This document shows positions 44,401 to 64,000 of a stretch of DNA of 64,000 bases, one piece after another. Location: the NCBI GenBank assembly GCA_900491605.1, contig UESW01000127.1, positions 1 to 64,000 on the forward strand. Direction: 5' to 3'. The stretch is from Calamus simplicifolius. Lineage: Eukaryota; Streptophyta; Magnoliopsida; Arecales; Arecaceae. The first letter of the stretch is position 1; the number at the start of each line of letters is the position of its first letter. The notes under the pieces are model-generated. The model did no database searches and was not told where the DNA came from. It saw nothing but the letters and a program-made list of their open reading frames with translations. The translations under genes were made by a program, and so were the position numbers.

Positions 44401-47400
44401 ATATCCAAGGGATATCCCCTCTTATCCCCTATTTCAAACACTACCTTAGTTTCTAATAATTTGAGAACTGTAATAAATAATATGTATCCTTAATAACAAG
44501 TTCATTTTCTCATGGTACAAACATTTATACGAATACCACAAATACAAAATTTGCAACTTTATCAAATGATTTTAAATTTTGTAACATTGGTGACCTAGAT
44601 GATGGTGCTTACCAAAACATAACCTATGCTTGTAGAAAATAGTACTAATTATATCAGGTCACATCTATAATTAGGCCTGCAAAAGGACTAATATACTTAC
44701 AGAAAAGAAGAGAAACACGGGACACTTGCTGCCCTTTTCCGCCATCTTCTCCTGTGCAACTTGAAAAGCGTTGTCAAGCCTTTTATTTCCATTTGGAGTG
44801 CTTGCCCACACATTATACTTGATACTCTTGTGAATATCATCTTCGCTGTATGATTTTATTACAAAGAACAAAGCATGATCATACTTTGTAGGAAAATTAG
44901 CATAGTTATAGTCATCCTTATTTACAATAGCATCCACTGAGGTGCTGATATTCTCGTTCTTCTCAGCTGTGAGAGATCCAATGGGTTCAACCTCTGAGTT
45001 CCAAGAATATTTAGAGCTATTTGTTCTCGGACCACGATTCTGTTCATTTAGCAAATTAAAATCACCATTGCCATTTAGCTTTTTTCTTGGTTTTGGCTTC
45101 TCACTGCCAACCAAACTTCTACCATTTTCTTTCAAATAGAGGGAGCTGTTCGGATACAGGAGGCCAGGTTTCCCTTGGTTAGTATACGAAGGAAACTGGT
45201 TTATTGGAAGATAACCTTTAGACAGGACAGCAGCTGCAGCCTAAAACCAAGACAATTGAACATTAAGAATGTGCCAAAAGGTAACCCAAAATCACATACG
45301 TCCAAAGGATGGCAGAGGGTCTGAAGTTATTAAACATATAGAAAACGCATTACCTTATTCATAGGCTTCAGAGATTGACCTTGTACTACAGAAGTTAGTA
45401 ATGCATCTGATTCTGGTGAGGATCCTTTTGTTTCTGAGGTAGATTTTGGGGTTGGTGAAGCTTTTGGATGGGTAAGTGTATGGCTCTGGGATGAGAAATT
45501 AGGCTTGCTGCATGGATTTGATGGATCTCCATCATTTATGTTCCCTTGGAGCCCATTTGGAAAAAGAAAAGATGGATCCCATGGGCAAGCCGGAACCAGC
45601 TCTGGTCCATAGGCAACTGGTTGAGGAAACGGTCCTGGAGAAGCAAAGGGTTGAGGGATTATTGGGGCTGGGTAATATGACTGTTGGCACAAGTACTGTC
45701 CATCAACGCCAATCATAGCTCCAGGTAGAATGCACCGTAAGAAGTGAATAGAGGTTGAAAGCCTGGCAAATAGTATGCCAACGATCCATTATCTGCTTGA
45801 ACGGCCTGAAAAAAAAAAACATTAACATATGTTAGTGCAGCCATGTTGCATAATCAACTAGCATTTGACAAAAGCATAAGTCATTAACCATACAATCATT
45901 TATCTATCCATGACAGTAATCATAAACAAAGTACTCAAATCAGAGGGAAATGCTTATTTGAGTAGATAAGTTTCTAGATGGTATGGCAACTATAGTTAAT
46001 CAGAAAGGTAAAAAATCAGGCATCTTTAACTGAGATATTTCCAGATGATTTCACCTTTTATTTTTTCAGCTCATTGTTTATATCTATCAGTCAATAAAAC
46101 GAAAAAAAATCTTATATTCCTGAGCATATCATTTCCACTAAGCGCTCAGCCATAATAGGATGATGTTACACATCATGCTCCACAAAAGATTGTTCATTTA
46201 ATTATTACATAAAATTCACTAAAATAGTTATTGGGATGAAAAAGATAGATAAACTATAACAATCAATCTCTCAAGCCAGCTGTACAATGGAGGCCAGGCA
46301 AGTAGAAGCACTACGGGCTTCTTACCAGACAGAGAATATAAAAATTATTGGATTCCCTGCAGAGTAGAAAGCTTGTGGAGCCAAGATACAAAAACTTCTT
46401 TTTACCTAAATTGAAAGTGCAATGGAACAATTTCGCAGACTAGAAACACCTAAAAGAGATTCAGGTTATACATACATATGTGTGTCTGAATAGGTTGATG
46501 GCATAAACACATTCAAAAACAACTGAAACTAATACATGAGTTGTGGTATCTTATGTATCCAACAATGCATGTCATATGCTGACATAAGCGATTCCATAAT
46601 GCTTTTGACATGACTTTTTATTTGATAAAAAAGCCTTTCATTCACATATCAAGTGTTAAAGAAAAATCAATATCAAACGCTAGAGCAGACAAATGACCAA
46701 GTATCTCTTGATAAGATACAAGACAGTATCCATCTTGGAAAAGCAAAAGATAACAAATAAAATTCAGAATCTTTATATAATCAACAACCTCTAGATATTG
46801 AAAGATTGAATACCAGTAATAATAATAATAGTAGTAGTGGTAACAATAGCAATATTAATAGTAACAGTAACCTGATGGCAAAAAGAAAGGTAATGGTAAC
46901 AATACATAGTAAAATAGTCAAGTAGAAATTAAATACAGAACTAAAAAAAAAAACAAAGCTTTTAGGTGTTCCATGAGCTGCACATTTATTTTGGCTTGCC
47001 CCAGATCAGTAGAAAGAAAAAAACTAAGATCGACTTCAAAGCATCAATGTGTGTGTGCGCGTGCATTATAACACAAATAAGAAAACTTACAGGAGGCTGG
47101 ATCTCTAAGCCACCGGTTCCCAAAAGGTACCTTTGATCGTCCCATTCTCCAATCCATCCATTAAATCCTGTGCCTCCCCTACCATCAGACAGGGGAAATA
47201 TATTTCCCAAAGTTTGATCAAACACATAGGATAAGAACCAACCTGGATAGTAGTATCCATGGTAATACATGCCCGGCTCGCCCACCAGAGTCTCTTGGTC
47301 CACTTCACCTTCTTTGATGCTGCTTGAGGCATCCCCAGAGGAGATGCAAGATGTTGCATCAGAGGGGCTTGCATCTTTGGGGCCAGTCTAAAGTAAAACA

Positions 47401-48485
47401 GAGAAGCAGAAATATCAACAAAAAATAGCTCAAATCGGATCTTTTAGTTACATCTAATAGTGCAAGAATTAGGAAGACAAAAAATTAAATCAAGTGAGAA
47501 GAAAGGGCAGAATTTATTTTATAGAATCAATCAAATAAAAAGTCGGACATACCATATTAATAGTGCTGGCTTTTGATGGTGGTTCTATTTTCAAATTTTC
47601 ACTGCATCTTCGATAGCTGGAAAGGTCACGGCACACACAATCAAAATCTCTTCAAAAAAGAACTTCAATTTTCCAATAAATTCCTACACATCAAGCTCAC
47701 GTTGGATCTCACAAAGCAGAGATGGACTCAAAAAACCAGTAAACATAAGCGATTCAAAACCAGCAAATACACTACCTTGGTCAGCTTCAGATTTAATGAG
47801 CAAAATCTATTAGAAATATCGCGATGTAAACACTTTTATCATTCTCATACGAATCTTCGCAGATCCAAGGTGCAGAAATATGGATTTGATCAAAGACAAG
47901 GGGAAAAGGAGACGAGATACAAGGGCAACTGATGAGAAACTCTCGGAAGGAGGAATAAAACTCCAAAAGAATCCCGCGTTCACAATGATTCCATAAATAC
48001 TGATCATTAACCTTAGGCTTCTGATCCAGTTTATGTAGTAGGCGGAGGGCAAGGGGAGATCGCCAAGTTACTTATATCTAAATATTATTGTCAACTCGAT
48101 ATAAGCACGAAAGAACCTAAGACATCCAAGACGACAATATCTGGTCGTTCAATCCGCAACAACTTTCTATGCATTTAATAAACGCCATCACAACAGCAAA
48201 TCGCCAAATCCAATTCAAACCCCAAAATTTTATCAAAATTTTATCAAAAATAAGAAAGAAAGGACGCGGATCCTTGAAAAAAAAAAAAATCAAAAACTCG
48301 CTTCCAAGAACCAAACCCACGAATATCAAAGAAATAATTTAAAAATTTTAAAAAGATTATAAAGGACGGAAATCCACGAAATTATACTAGAAATAAAGAT
48401 TATCCCAAAACACTTATTCAAAAAGGCGGGGGCGGGGAGGAGGGGAAGGATGTATACTTTTCTCTGCCTTGGCAGCCCCGTCCAT
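41496..48485 (-). CDS. YTH-domain m6A-reader protein (ECT family), spliced; two single-base frame breaks
   Basis: YTH proteins bind N6-methyladenosine in mRNA through an aromatic cage, mainly in the cytoplasm for plant ECTs. Supported coding exons, in gene order, are 47387-47091, 45805-45354, 45240-44701, 43492-43280, 42400-42246 and 41624-41496 (stop TAA at 41498-41496). All have GT/AG borders and phase-0 junctions. The N-terminal half is Tyr/Gly/Pro-rich ([26 protein letters not shown]), as in ECTs. The YTH domain starts [20 protein letters not shown] (exon 45240-44701) and continues [19 protein letters not shown] and [16 protein letters not shown]. The cage Trp residues (VWAS and the two in FWQQDKW) are present. 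The C-terminus ends [10 protein letters not shown]. The 5' start is uncertain: a candidate ATG at 48485 (MDGAAKAEK, donor after 48458) and a short exon ending at 47553. Exons 45805-45354 and 42400-42246 are one base short of an open frame. Confidence 0.9.
42246..42400 (-). other. YTH gene exon with one-base deficit in an A run
   Basis: The exon is 155 bp although both neighbouring junctions are phase 0. It encodes [20 protein letters not shown] and [13 protein letters not shown]; the frame then fails. Allowing one more A in the gacaaaaaag run gives a proline-containing tail ([11 protein letters not shown]) that joins in phase to the last exon. As written, translation would stop at TAA immediately after this exon's donor. 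Confidence 0.8.
44109..44445. mobile_element. Tourist-like MITE in a YTH-gene intron
   Basis: A 337-bp element with inverted ends (GGTAGTGTTTGATAG and, inverted, GGTAGTGTTTGAAATAG) is flanked by TTA on both sides (44106-44108 and 44446-44448), the target preference of PIF/Harbinger. The interior is rich in ggatatccc/gggatatcc palindromes and has no coding capacity. It lies in the intron between the two YTH-domain exons. Confidence 0.85.
45354..45805 (-). other. YTH gene exon with one-base deficit near 45,729
   Basis: The exon is 452 bp with phase-0 borders on both sides. The first part reads [20 protein letters not shown]. After SYGAF the frame runs into TGA. The other frame supplies [15 protein letters not shown], the expected ECT continuation. 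A single missing base in the ttc at about 45,729-45,731 accounts for it. Confidence 0.82.
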
Positions 48486-48890
48486 GAGATCGCACCACAA
48501 TCGCCGCAAGAGAACGCTAGGCTTCTTTTTCCTCCTCGAGCTCGAAGACCGAACCAAGAACCTCCGTGCGGAAACCCTGACCCGATCGGCGGGCAAAAAT
48601 GGACCACCGCGACAACTAGCGGAAGTCGCCGGAGCTGGAAACCGCTTCCGAGTAGCGGAGGAGGACGAGAGGAAATCGCGGAGACTTCCCTTCGGGAGCC
48701 GCAAATGATCGGAGGAGAGGGGCGAAAAAAAAAAAAAAGGAACGGCGGAGACGCACCCGCGTCACCTCTCGGCAGGAGATCGTACGGTCCACGCCGCTTC
48801 GCGCTCCACAACGGCAGGGCTCTCGTCTGTCCTATAGTCCCGGGAAGCCGCACCGAATCGAGGGCGGCTAAAGCCTAAAAGCTAGACGGC
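48486..48890 (-). promoter_or_regulatory. GC-rich 5' region of the YTH gene
   Basis: An isolated GC-rich island with CT-rich runs on the minus strand lies immediately upstream of the candidate ATG at 48485. It is probably the 5' UTR and core promoter. Open frames here on both strands (up to 175 codons, starting at 48853 minus) have no recognisable domains and reflect composition. No clear TATA box was assigned. Confidence 0.5.
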
Positions 48891-51416
48891 GTCGTTCCAG
48901 TGTTCCGTAGAAGCCCTTTTAGATTAACCAGACTAACAAATAAAACAAGGAGATAGTTTGGTCGTCTCCATTGATTGTAATGGATTGGGTTAAGATAAAG
49001 GATTGATCAAGGATATTTGAAATGAAGTCAATCGCATGTATGGGGCATGCATTGCATGATGGAAAATGTAACATGTCTGTTAATTATGGAAGTTCTGACC
49101 ACCTACAATTTGTTAGGTATCGAATATTGCTAGTTAAACGCACGAACGAACCTGACCCACGAAGGAACCCAACACGTGCAATTGGGGTCGTAGTGGTTGA
49201 TGTGTGTCTCATGCTATCATTGATGCCATGTAACTTTTACTATAATTTAAAGGGATAAATAACATGGTTGATTTAAAAGGTATGGGCTCGACTCAAGAAA
49301 AGAATGGAAAATGTTTACAGTGATTCGGTAGGAATTTATGCGATTGGTTATGGAGAATTAATCAAGAACCAAAAAAAATCTTCTATGACTTATGGATCTG
49401 CATGACATGGAACCACGTTTGCATGACCCAAATCATGAATTATATGGGTGTTATATAATATTACCGCCGTGATGGAGGGACTAGGGAAGGAGTTATTATT
49501 CGATTAAATTAGAATGGATTGTATTTTTTTTGCTATAATAATAAAGCACCTCGGGATGTAATATTAAAATACGTTACTTTAACTTTTATCCGGAAGCAAT
49601 GTTCTCAACCGTTGCTTTCATGCTGTTTGGTGCGAAGAAACGGACACTCTCCCTTTCTCTCCCCTCTCCGATTGCTTAACGGCGAAGCCTTGGGCAAGTC
49701 GGTCCTCCCCTCGACCTCGACGGCTCGAAACTTCGTCGAAAGGAGAAGGAAATTAACGGGCGAGGCCGAGAACGGAGGGACCGGGGAAGTCGAGCAGGAC
49801 GTCATTGGTGACGTGGGTCATTTCCATCCGGCGATTGAAGGGTATTTGTCGAATTCTGATTGGATAGAAGAGTTGATGCAAGTTTGACGCTGGCCCGGAA
49901 TCGGAAGAGGGACGCGTGGCACCATGTGATGCAACCGCGTCGATCGCAGAAGGTGTCCTTGTTACCTGAAGTTTTTTTTTTTTTTTGGTCGTTCTGATCA
50001 CCAGATGGATGGATCCCTTGATACTTCTTTTAATCTCTATTATCAAAACACCAACTCTGTGGGTGGATGGTTGACTTACCGCCCATCCAAGAAAACTGAA
50101 TCCAAATGTCACCATTCATGGGCGTATTGGATAAGTTTGAGCATCAAAAATATGTTGAAATTTATAGCTGCACCAAATGTTCAAGCTACCCGTTTGAAGA
50201 GGGTGCATGTGCGTGACACCTAGAAAGTAGAAAATGATCCATAAAAAAAATATCTTCGAATACTTATAATTCAAATACATCTATTATTAATTAATATAAA
50301 CTAAAATTTTTATTGGATAATCTCAATTAAATAGATCTGAGCCTTAGTGCTAATTTTGGCAACTACATGAATGATCTCATATTAGATGAGAGAGAATAAT
50401 TTGAGAAGTTTATAACTTAAATCTACTTGCATCAATTAATTCAAGCTCAAATTTTTAAAATCATATGAAAATAATCTACAACTAATAGATAGGCTTGAAG
50501 CATTGCAATATGTTTGTATGAGTATTATGCATAGGAGATGAAGATGAAATCCACATCTATGGTATATAAGGAGCCTTATTGATTGAGTTTGTATGATAAT
50601 GAATAGCTATAAAGGCAATCATAGGATGTCCTCAATAATTCACTCTTATCCTTGAGAGAGTATATTTTGTGACTCAAGATGCTAGATTCATATTGCATTT
50701 GAAATAAAGTTGTAAGATTTTTTGTTATTGTTTATTAAGGTGGTTAAGTCTATCATGTTTATATATGCAAGGACAAGGGAGGAATAGAGTGCTTTGATTT
50801 GCTATTTTGCCTCGGTGTTTCTTAGGTAGAAAGGTTAGGAATCAAATCAACTCATGCAAGAATCTTATCTTCAAAATGGTTGTTAGATTTCAAGTTGTGC
50901 ATTTATAACATAATTAAAATAATAGAAGGGTCCAATTAAGCTAATTATGAAAGGGTCTATCACTTGTTGATTTTTTTTTTAATTTGAAAAAAAAGGGAGG
51001 GCGATGTTGACTCTTACTTTTTTTATATGCAATAAAATACAAAGACTAAAAGCAATGATTGCATAATGATGTACGGAAATTGTTAGGAGACTTTGTGCCT
51101 ATGTACAAGATTAATTCAAATTCTAGTTTAATATGTCTTGAGAGTTGATAGGATAAGGTAGGATAAGGAGATGGAATAGAACGAAGACCTTGACTTTCAT
51201 TAAGAGATAATCTCTACTATTAGAATTGGGATCACCTATTTAATTTTAATTACTTTGCCTCTTCAAAGAGAGTACTCATAATGAAACCCAATCTTATACC
51301 AATAACATCTTTAATTATAATAAAATAACTGCATGGATGTACCATCAAACCACCAGCTAAGGCAATCTTGTGCATGGTGTAGAAATTTCAAGTTAGAATG
51401 CGGATGCTATACTTAT

Positions 51417-51469
<53 letters not shown>

Positions 51470-52620
51470 ATACGAGTCATATTATAGTTAGCCTGTTCTC
51501 TAACAATGCCCAATCATTTCTAGTCATGGTATTCATTTACGCTGAAAATACCCCAATAATTTCAACCAACAAAGACTCAACGATCAACTTTTAGATCTTT
51601 GGCCAATGGAGGTTTACGAGCCTGTGGCCTATTTTCATGAGTGTGTCTGAGTGCTGGTGGAGGTTTTAAATTTGAACATGAAAATTAATATTAGGGCTCC
51701 GTTCCGGAGGAAAAAGAAGAATAAGGAGAAGAAAGATGAATAAATATAAAAGAAGAAGTTTATCACCATGCTGATTTTTTATCAATAACCTTGTTTTCCA
51801 TATCAAAGTTCAATATTTTTTAATTAGCATTATTCAAATCATTATAGATTAGTTTTTGAAAAAATATAACAAAGCATGCGTTTCGAGAGAGAGAGAAGAT
51901 GGTTAGGCGGACCAAGAGATTAGAAAATCAAATTAGAGAGCTTTTAAGTTGCAAGATGGGCAAATCGGACATCACTTGTATCAGTTCTCTCGGGCCATAC
52001 AAATACGCTTTCCATATAACCACAGAGAACATTGCCTGGCTTTCAACAATAATCAAATTGCTACTAGGCTTTTGTTGCACACCTATCTATGTTTTCTTTT
52101 TTTCAAACTCAAGCAATGGTTCTTCTACTTTATATATTTTTTGGTATTATTTGCTGAATATTCGCTTACACAGTAAGGCTTGGGCATTTGCCATGCATTA
52201 CTAGATGATGACTGTCGTATAAAACATAGTAATTTTAATCAAATAGGATGAAATCTCAAGCTATGTACATATTGATGGTTAGGCCCGATGCTTATGCTCC
52301 GATCTAGCCTGGTTTCATCATCGATTCCAATTTTGACTAAGTTTGGTACCATGTAAATGGATCAATACCATGCTTGTCATGAGGTCCTTGTTCCCTTTTC
52401 CCATTATTTAGGCAGGCTTAAATTCATTTTTTCCTCATTTAGACTCTAAACTAAGTCAATACTAAATGAAAAAGTTTCTAATCAATATGTATTTTGGGCA
52501 GGTCAGATTGAATTGGACTTTAAAAAAAAAAAAATTTCTCGGGGTCAGCTCAATTTTTTTTATCCAGGGCAAACCTTTTTTTGTCTAGGGCTATGCTCTG
52601 GGGCCTTTTTTTCAGCTCAA
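48891..52620. other. intergenic, no supported gene
   Basis: AT-rich sequence between the divergent YTH and eL43 genes. A GC-richer patch at 49,630-49,960 gives a 122-codon frame (49519-49887) with no domain I recognise. The frame at 51899-52204 also lacks support. Confidence 0.5.
51418..51468. repeat. (AC)n(AT)n microsatellite
   Basis: About 18 AC units are followed by AT units. It is a simple-sequence repeat in intergenic DNA and would be a polymorphic marker candidate. Confidence 0.95.
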
Positions 52621-53002
52621 AGCCCATAAAGTTTCAGCCACGTTGGCCGGTCCGTCATCAGCTCTAATCACAACCACATATCCAGGTGCATCGCGCGTTC
52701 TGGCCACTGGGCCAGTCTCTGATACCGTGGCGTGCATCTCACGTGCCAAACAATCAACACGGCCGTGGGGACCCATCGATCGGACGGTCAGAACCTCACA
52801 ACACCGATTGAACATCCCGGTCCCAAGAAATCGGCATACGGACGGCTGTGATTGAAGAAAACGTCGGGCTAGGGGGATCCCAGACCGCTCCCAAAACCCT
52901 CATCCTATAAGAGGATGACGGCGGCCCTCTCGTCCCCTCCAAGGGGTGGTCCTCCTTGCGAGTTTCGGCGTTCCGAGCTAGGCCAGGTCTCCCTCCGACG
53001 CC
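52621..53002 (+). promoter_or_regulatory. eL43 promoter and 5' UTR
   Basis: Upstream of the ATG are AGCCCA (52621-52626, inverse of TGGGCT) and TGGGCC (52708-52713), both of the site II type, AAAACCCT (52893-52900, telo-box-like) and TATAA (52906-52910). Site II and telo-box combinations are characteristic of plant ribosomal-protein promoters. A pyrimidine-rich stretch (ccctctcgtcccctcc, about 52924) about 20 bp past the TATA box is a plausible start region. That leaves a 5' UTR of about 65-75 nt. Confidence 0.65.
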
Positions 53003-62345
<9,343 letters not shown>

Positions 62346-62754
62346 TTGGCAATTGGTGAATGCGCTATCATGTGATTTTGGTAGGGTGAAGCGGGTTAGG
62401 AGCGGATTTGACATGTTGATTTTCAATCTAGTGACTTGAATTTGACCATCAATGATGGAAGACCCTCTGTTCCAAATTTGATCTTATTTTACCATCTGCT
62501 TGTTTGTCACAATTGACCCTTTGACTTTTGTTCAGAAGGTAATAGTCATATCTTTATAAATATATATAGGATAATTTCATGTGCAATTCATCTTGTATTC
62601 TGGCCCTAACTAGCTATAGGTTTATCCTTTGCACCTTTTTGTCTGTTCTGGACTCGTTGACCCTCCAATTGGGCAGGGCTAATCTAAATAAGAAACAGCC
62701 CATTGGCATTTATGCGTACATTTTGAAAATAGCTGCTTGCTTTGCATTCTTTTT
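62346..62754 (+). other. eL43 3' UTR and flank
   Basis: T-rich, non-coding sequence after the TAA. The exact poly(A) site is not clear. It runs into the left end of the next inverted-repeat element. Confidence 0.6.
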
Positions 62755-64000
62755 AGGAAAAGTTTTGTACATCGCTCTCGGTGCAGTAAGGCCTACATGA
62801 GCTGCACCGCCTCTTCTGATTGGTCCACATGGAGCCTACGTGGATAACGGGCGGTATGGTTCTACTACGATGTAACGTTCTGAACGTGACGGTCATTTAA
62901 AGTACTTCGCTTTTTTTAATTAGTGTGCAGACGAAAATATTCTTTTTCTTCATTCTATCGTTATTTTACGTTGGATTTCATATGTGCAAGAAAAACTCTT
63001 TCTTTCCCCTCGCTTTGGCTTTCGGAACGATCCTACGCCTTCGCTCTGAGAGTCCGGTTGAAAGAAAATATTTTAGCTTCGAGGCTGTAATACCTGGCTA
63101 CTGGAGTCTTTGTAAAAAAACTTCTGGAGGAAATGTCATCCGCAGCACGGAACATTCTTTCGTTATAAGGTTGTAGTTTATGAGCTTGACGATAGGGTTT
63201 TCACTTAGGGTATTGGGTTTTCAACTAATGCTTTATCTTAACGTTTTGAACTATGATGTCGTGGGTTTTGAACTAGGGTGTCGTGGGTTTTGAACTAGGG
63301 TGTTGTGGGTTTTCAACTAGGGTGTCGTATGTTTTGAACTAATGCTTGTCTTAACGTTTTGAACTAGGAACTAGGGTGTCGTGGGTTTTGAACTAGGTAA
63401 GAGCGAATGACAGCAAACACCTTAGGAGGAATTCACCATCCTCGTGAACAGAAACCATTAATGAAGAGAGCGTGGGAAAGCCAAATACTGCGATACCTTA
63501 GTACCAATGCTGCGATACCCGTGCTTAAAACTGACCACGGTGAGAATCTCCACGATATCCCTATGGAATTCGGCTGAAAATCCTTCGCGACACCCCAGTT
63601 GAAACCTCACGACACCCTAGCTTTAAGGCGACGACACCCGTGCTTAAAACTGGCCATGGAGAGAATCCCAGCGATACCCCTGGTCGAATTCAACCGAAAA
63701 TCTTTCGCGACACCCCAGTTAAAATCTCACGACATCCTAGCTTTAAGGCGACGACACCTGTGCTTACATATGATCATGGAGAGAATCCCAACGACACCCC
63801 TAGTGGAATTCGACCGAAAATCCTTCGCGACACCCCAGTTGAAATCTTACAACACCTTAGCTTTTAAGGCGACGACACCCGTGCTTAAAACTGACCACAG
63901 AGAGAATCTCAGCGATACCCCGGTGGAATTCGGCCGTTCGAAATCGGTTGAAAATCCTTCGCGACATCCCAGTTAAAATCTCACGACACCCTAGCTTTAA
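62755..64000. mobile_element. second MULE-like inverted-repeat element, truncated by window edge
   Basis: It begins ggaaaagttttgtacatcgc (about 62756) and follows the left arm of the 35.5-kb element closely (cggtgcagtaaggcc, attggtccacatggagcc, gtgcaagaaaaactctttct) to about 63,160. It then has short repeats of ggtgtcgtgggttttgaacta (about 63,260-63,400). From 63,480 it has a 120-bp array related to that at 36 kb (cgacaccccagttgaaa, cgacacccgtgcttaaaac). The right arm is outside the window. Confidence 0.8.
63480..64000 (+). repeat. 120-bp tandem array, second element
   Basis: The gagagaatc marker recurs at about 63,660, 63,780 and 63,901, 120 bp apart. The units correspond to those at 36-37 kb but have diverged consistently (ctagctttaaggcgac replaces ctagcgacaatgctac), so each array has homogenised separately. 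Confidence 0.88.

Noticed and set aside
48326..48878. 175-codon minus-strand and 142-codon plus-strand ORFs
   Set aside because: GC-rich first-exon and promoter region of the YTH gene. No recognisable domain, and the two frames overlap on opposite strands.
49519..49887. 122-codon ORF in a GC-richer patch
   Set aside because: No domain, signal or splice context. It may be promoter-like or a decayed fragment, but is not supportable as a gene.

Overview
The window is nuclear DNA from a flowering plant. Two spliced plant-type genes are buried in layered transposable elements. The overall look (AT-rich background, long LTR elements) would fit a large monocot genome such as a palm, but that is inference; nothing here fixes the species. 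No tRNA, rRNA or CRISPR array was seen. There is no prokaryotic-style operon.

Layout. (1) Positions 1 to about 21,730 are one dead Ty1/copia element cut into five pieces by four younger insertions, each closed by its own 5-bp target-site duplication (TSD). The insertions are a solo LTR (46-1365), an almost complete Copia element (1776-9695), a minus-strand Ty3/gypsy element with 2,276-bp LTRs (10756-18442) and a second solo LTR (19530-20874). Rejoining the pieces in order gives copia gag, pre-integrase/integrase, RT and RNase H. (2) 22284-25246 is a hAT-like non-autonomous transposon with an 8-bp TSD. It contains only palindromic GGCC-rich arrays and a GATC-rich satellite of about 82 bp. (3) 26125-32970 is a second, older Copia element with 400-bp LTRs. 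(4) 35.5-39.7 kb and 39.84-40.58 kb are long-inverted-repeat, MULE-like elements; a third member runs off the right edge from about 62,755. The large ones carry a 120-bp tandem array. (5) 41.5-48.5 kb, minus strand, is a YTH-domain m6A-reader gene (ECT family). Two of its exons each lack one base relative to an open frame. (6) 53.0-62.3 kb, plus strand, is the complete five-exon gene for ribosomal protein eL43 (RPL37a, 92 aa). Its third intron is 7.8 kb because it holds a 6.8-kb non-autonomous LTR element (54913-61713) in antisense orientation.

The two cellular genes are unrelated housekeeping functions: an mRNA-methylation reader and a large-subunit ribosomal protein. The most unusual material is the transposon structure. 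It includes an exactly resolvable nest, a gypsy element with well-preserved LTRs but a ruined interior, and several unrelated element families that carry GC-rich palindromic or tandem arrays in place of genes. I found no convincing new protein-coding system. Long open frames inside the tandem arrays are products of the repeat units.
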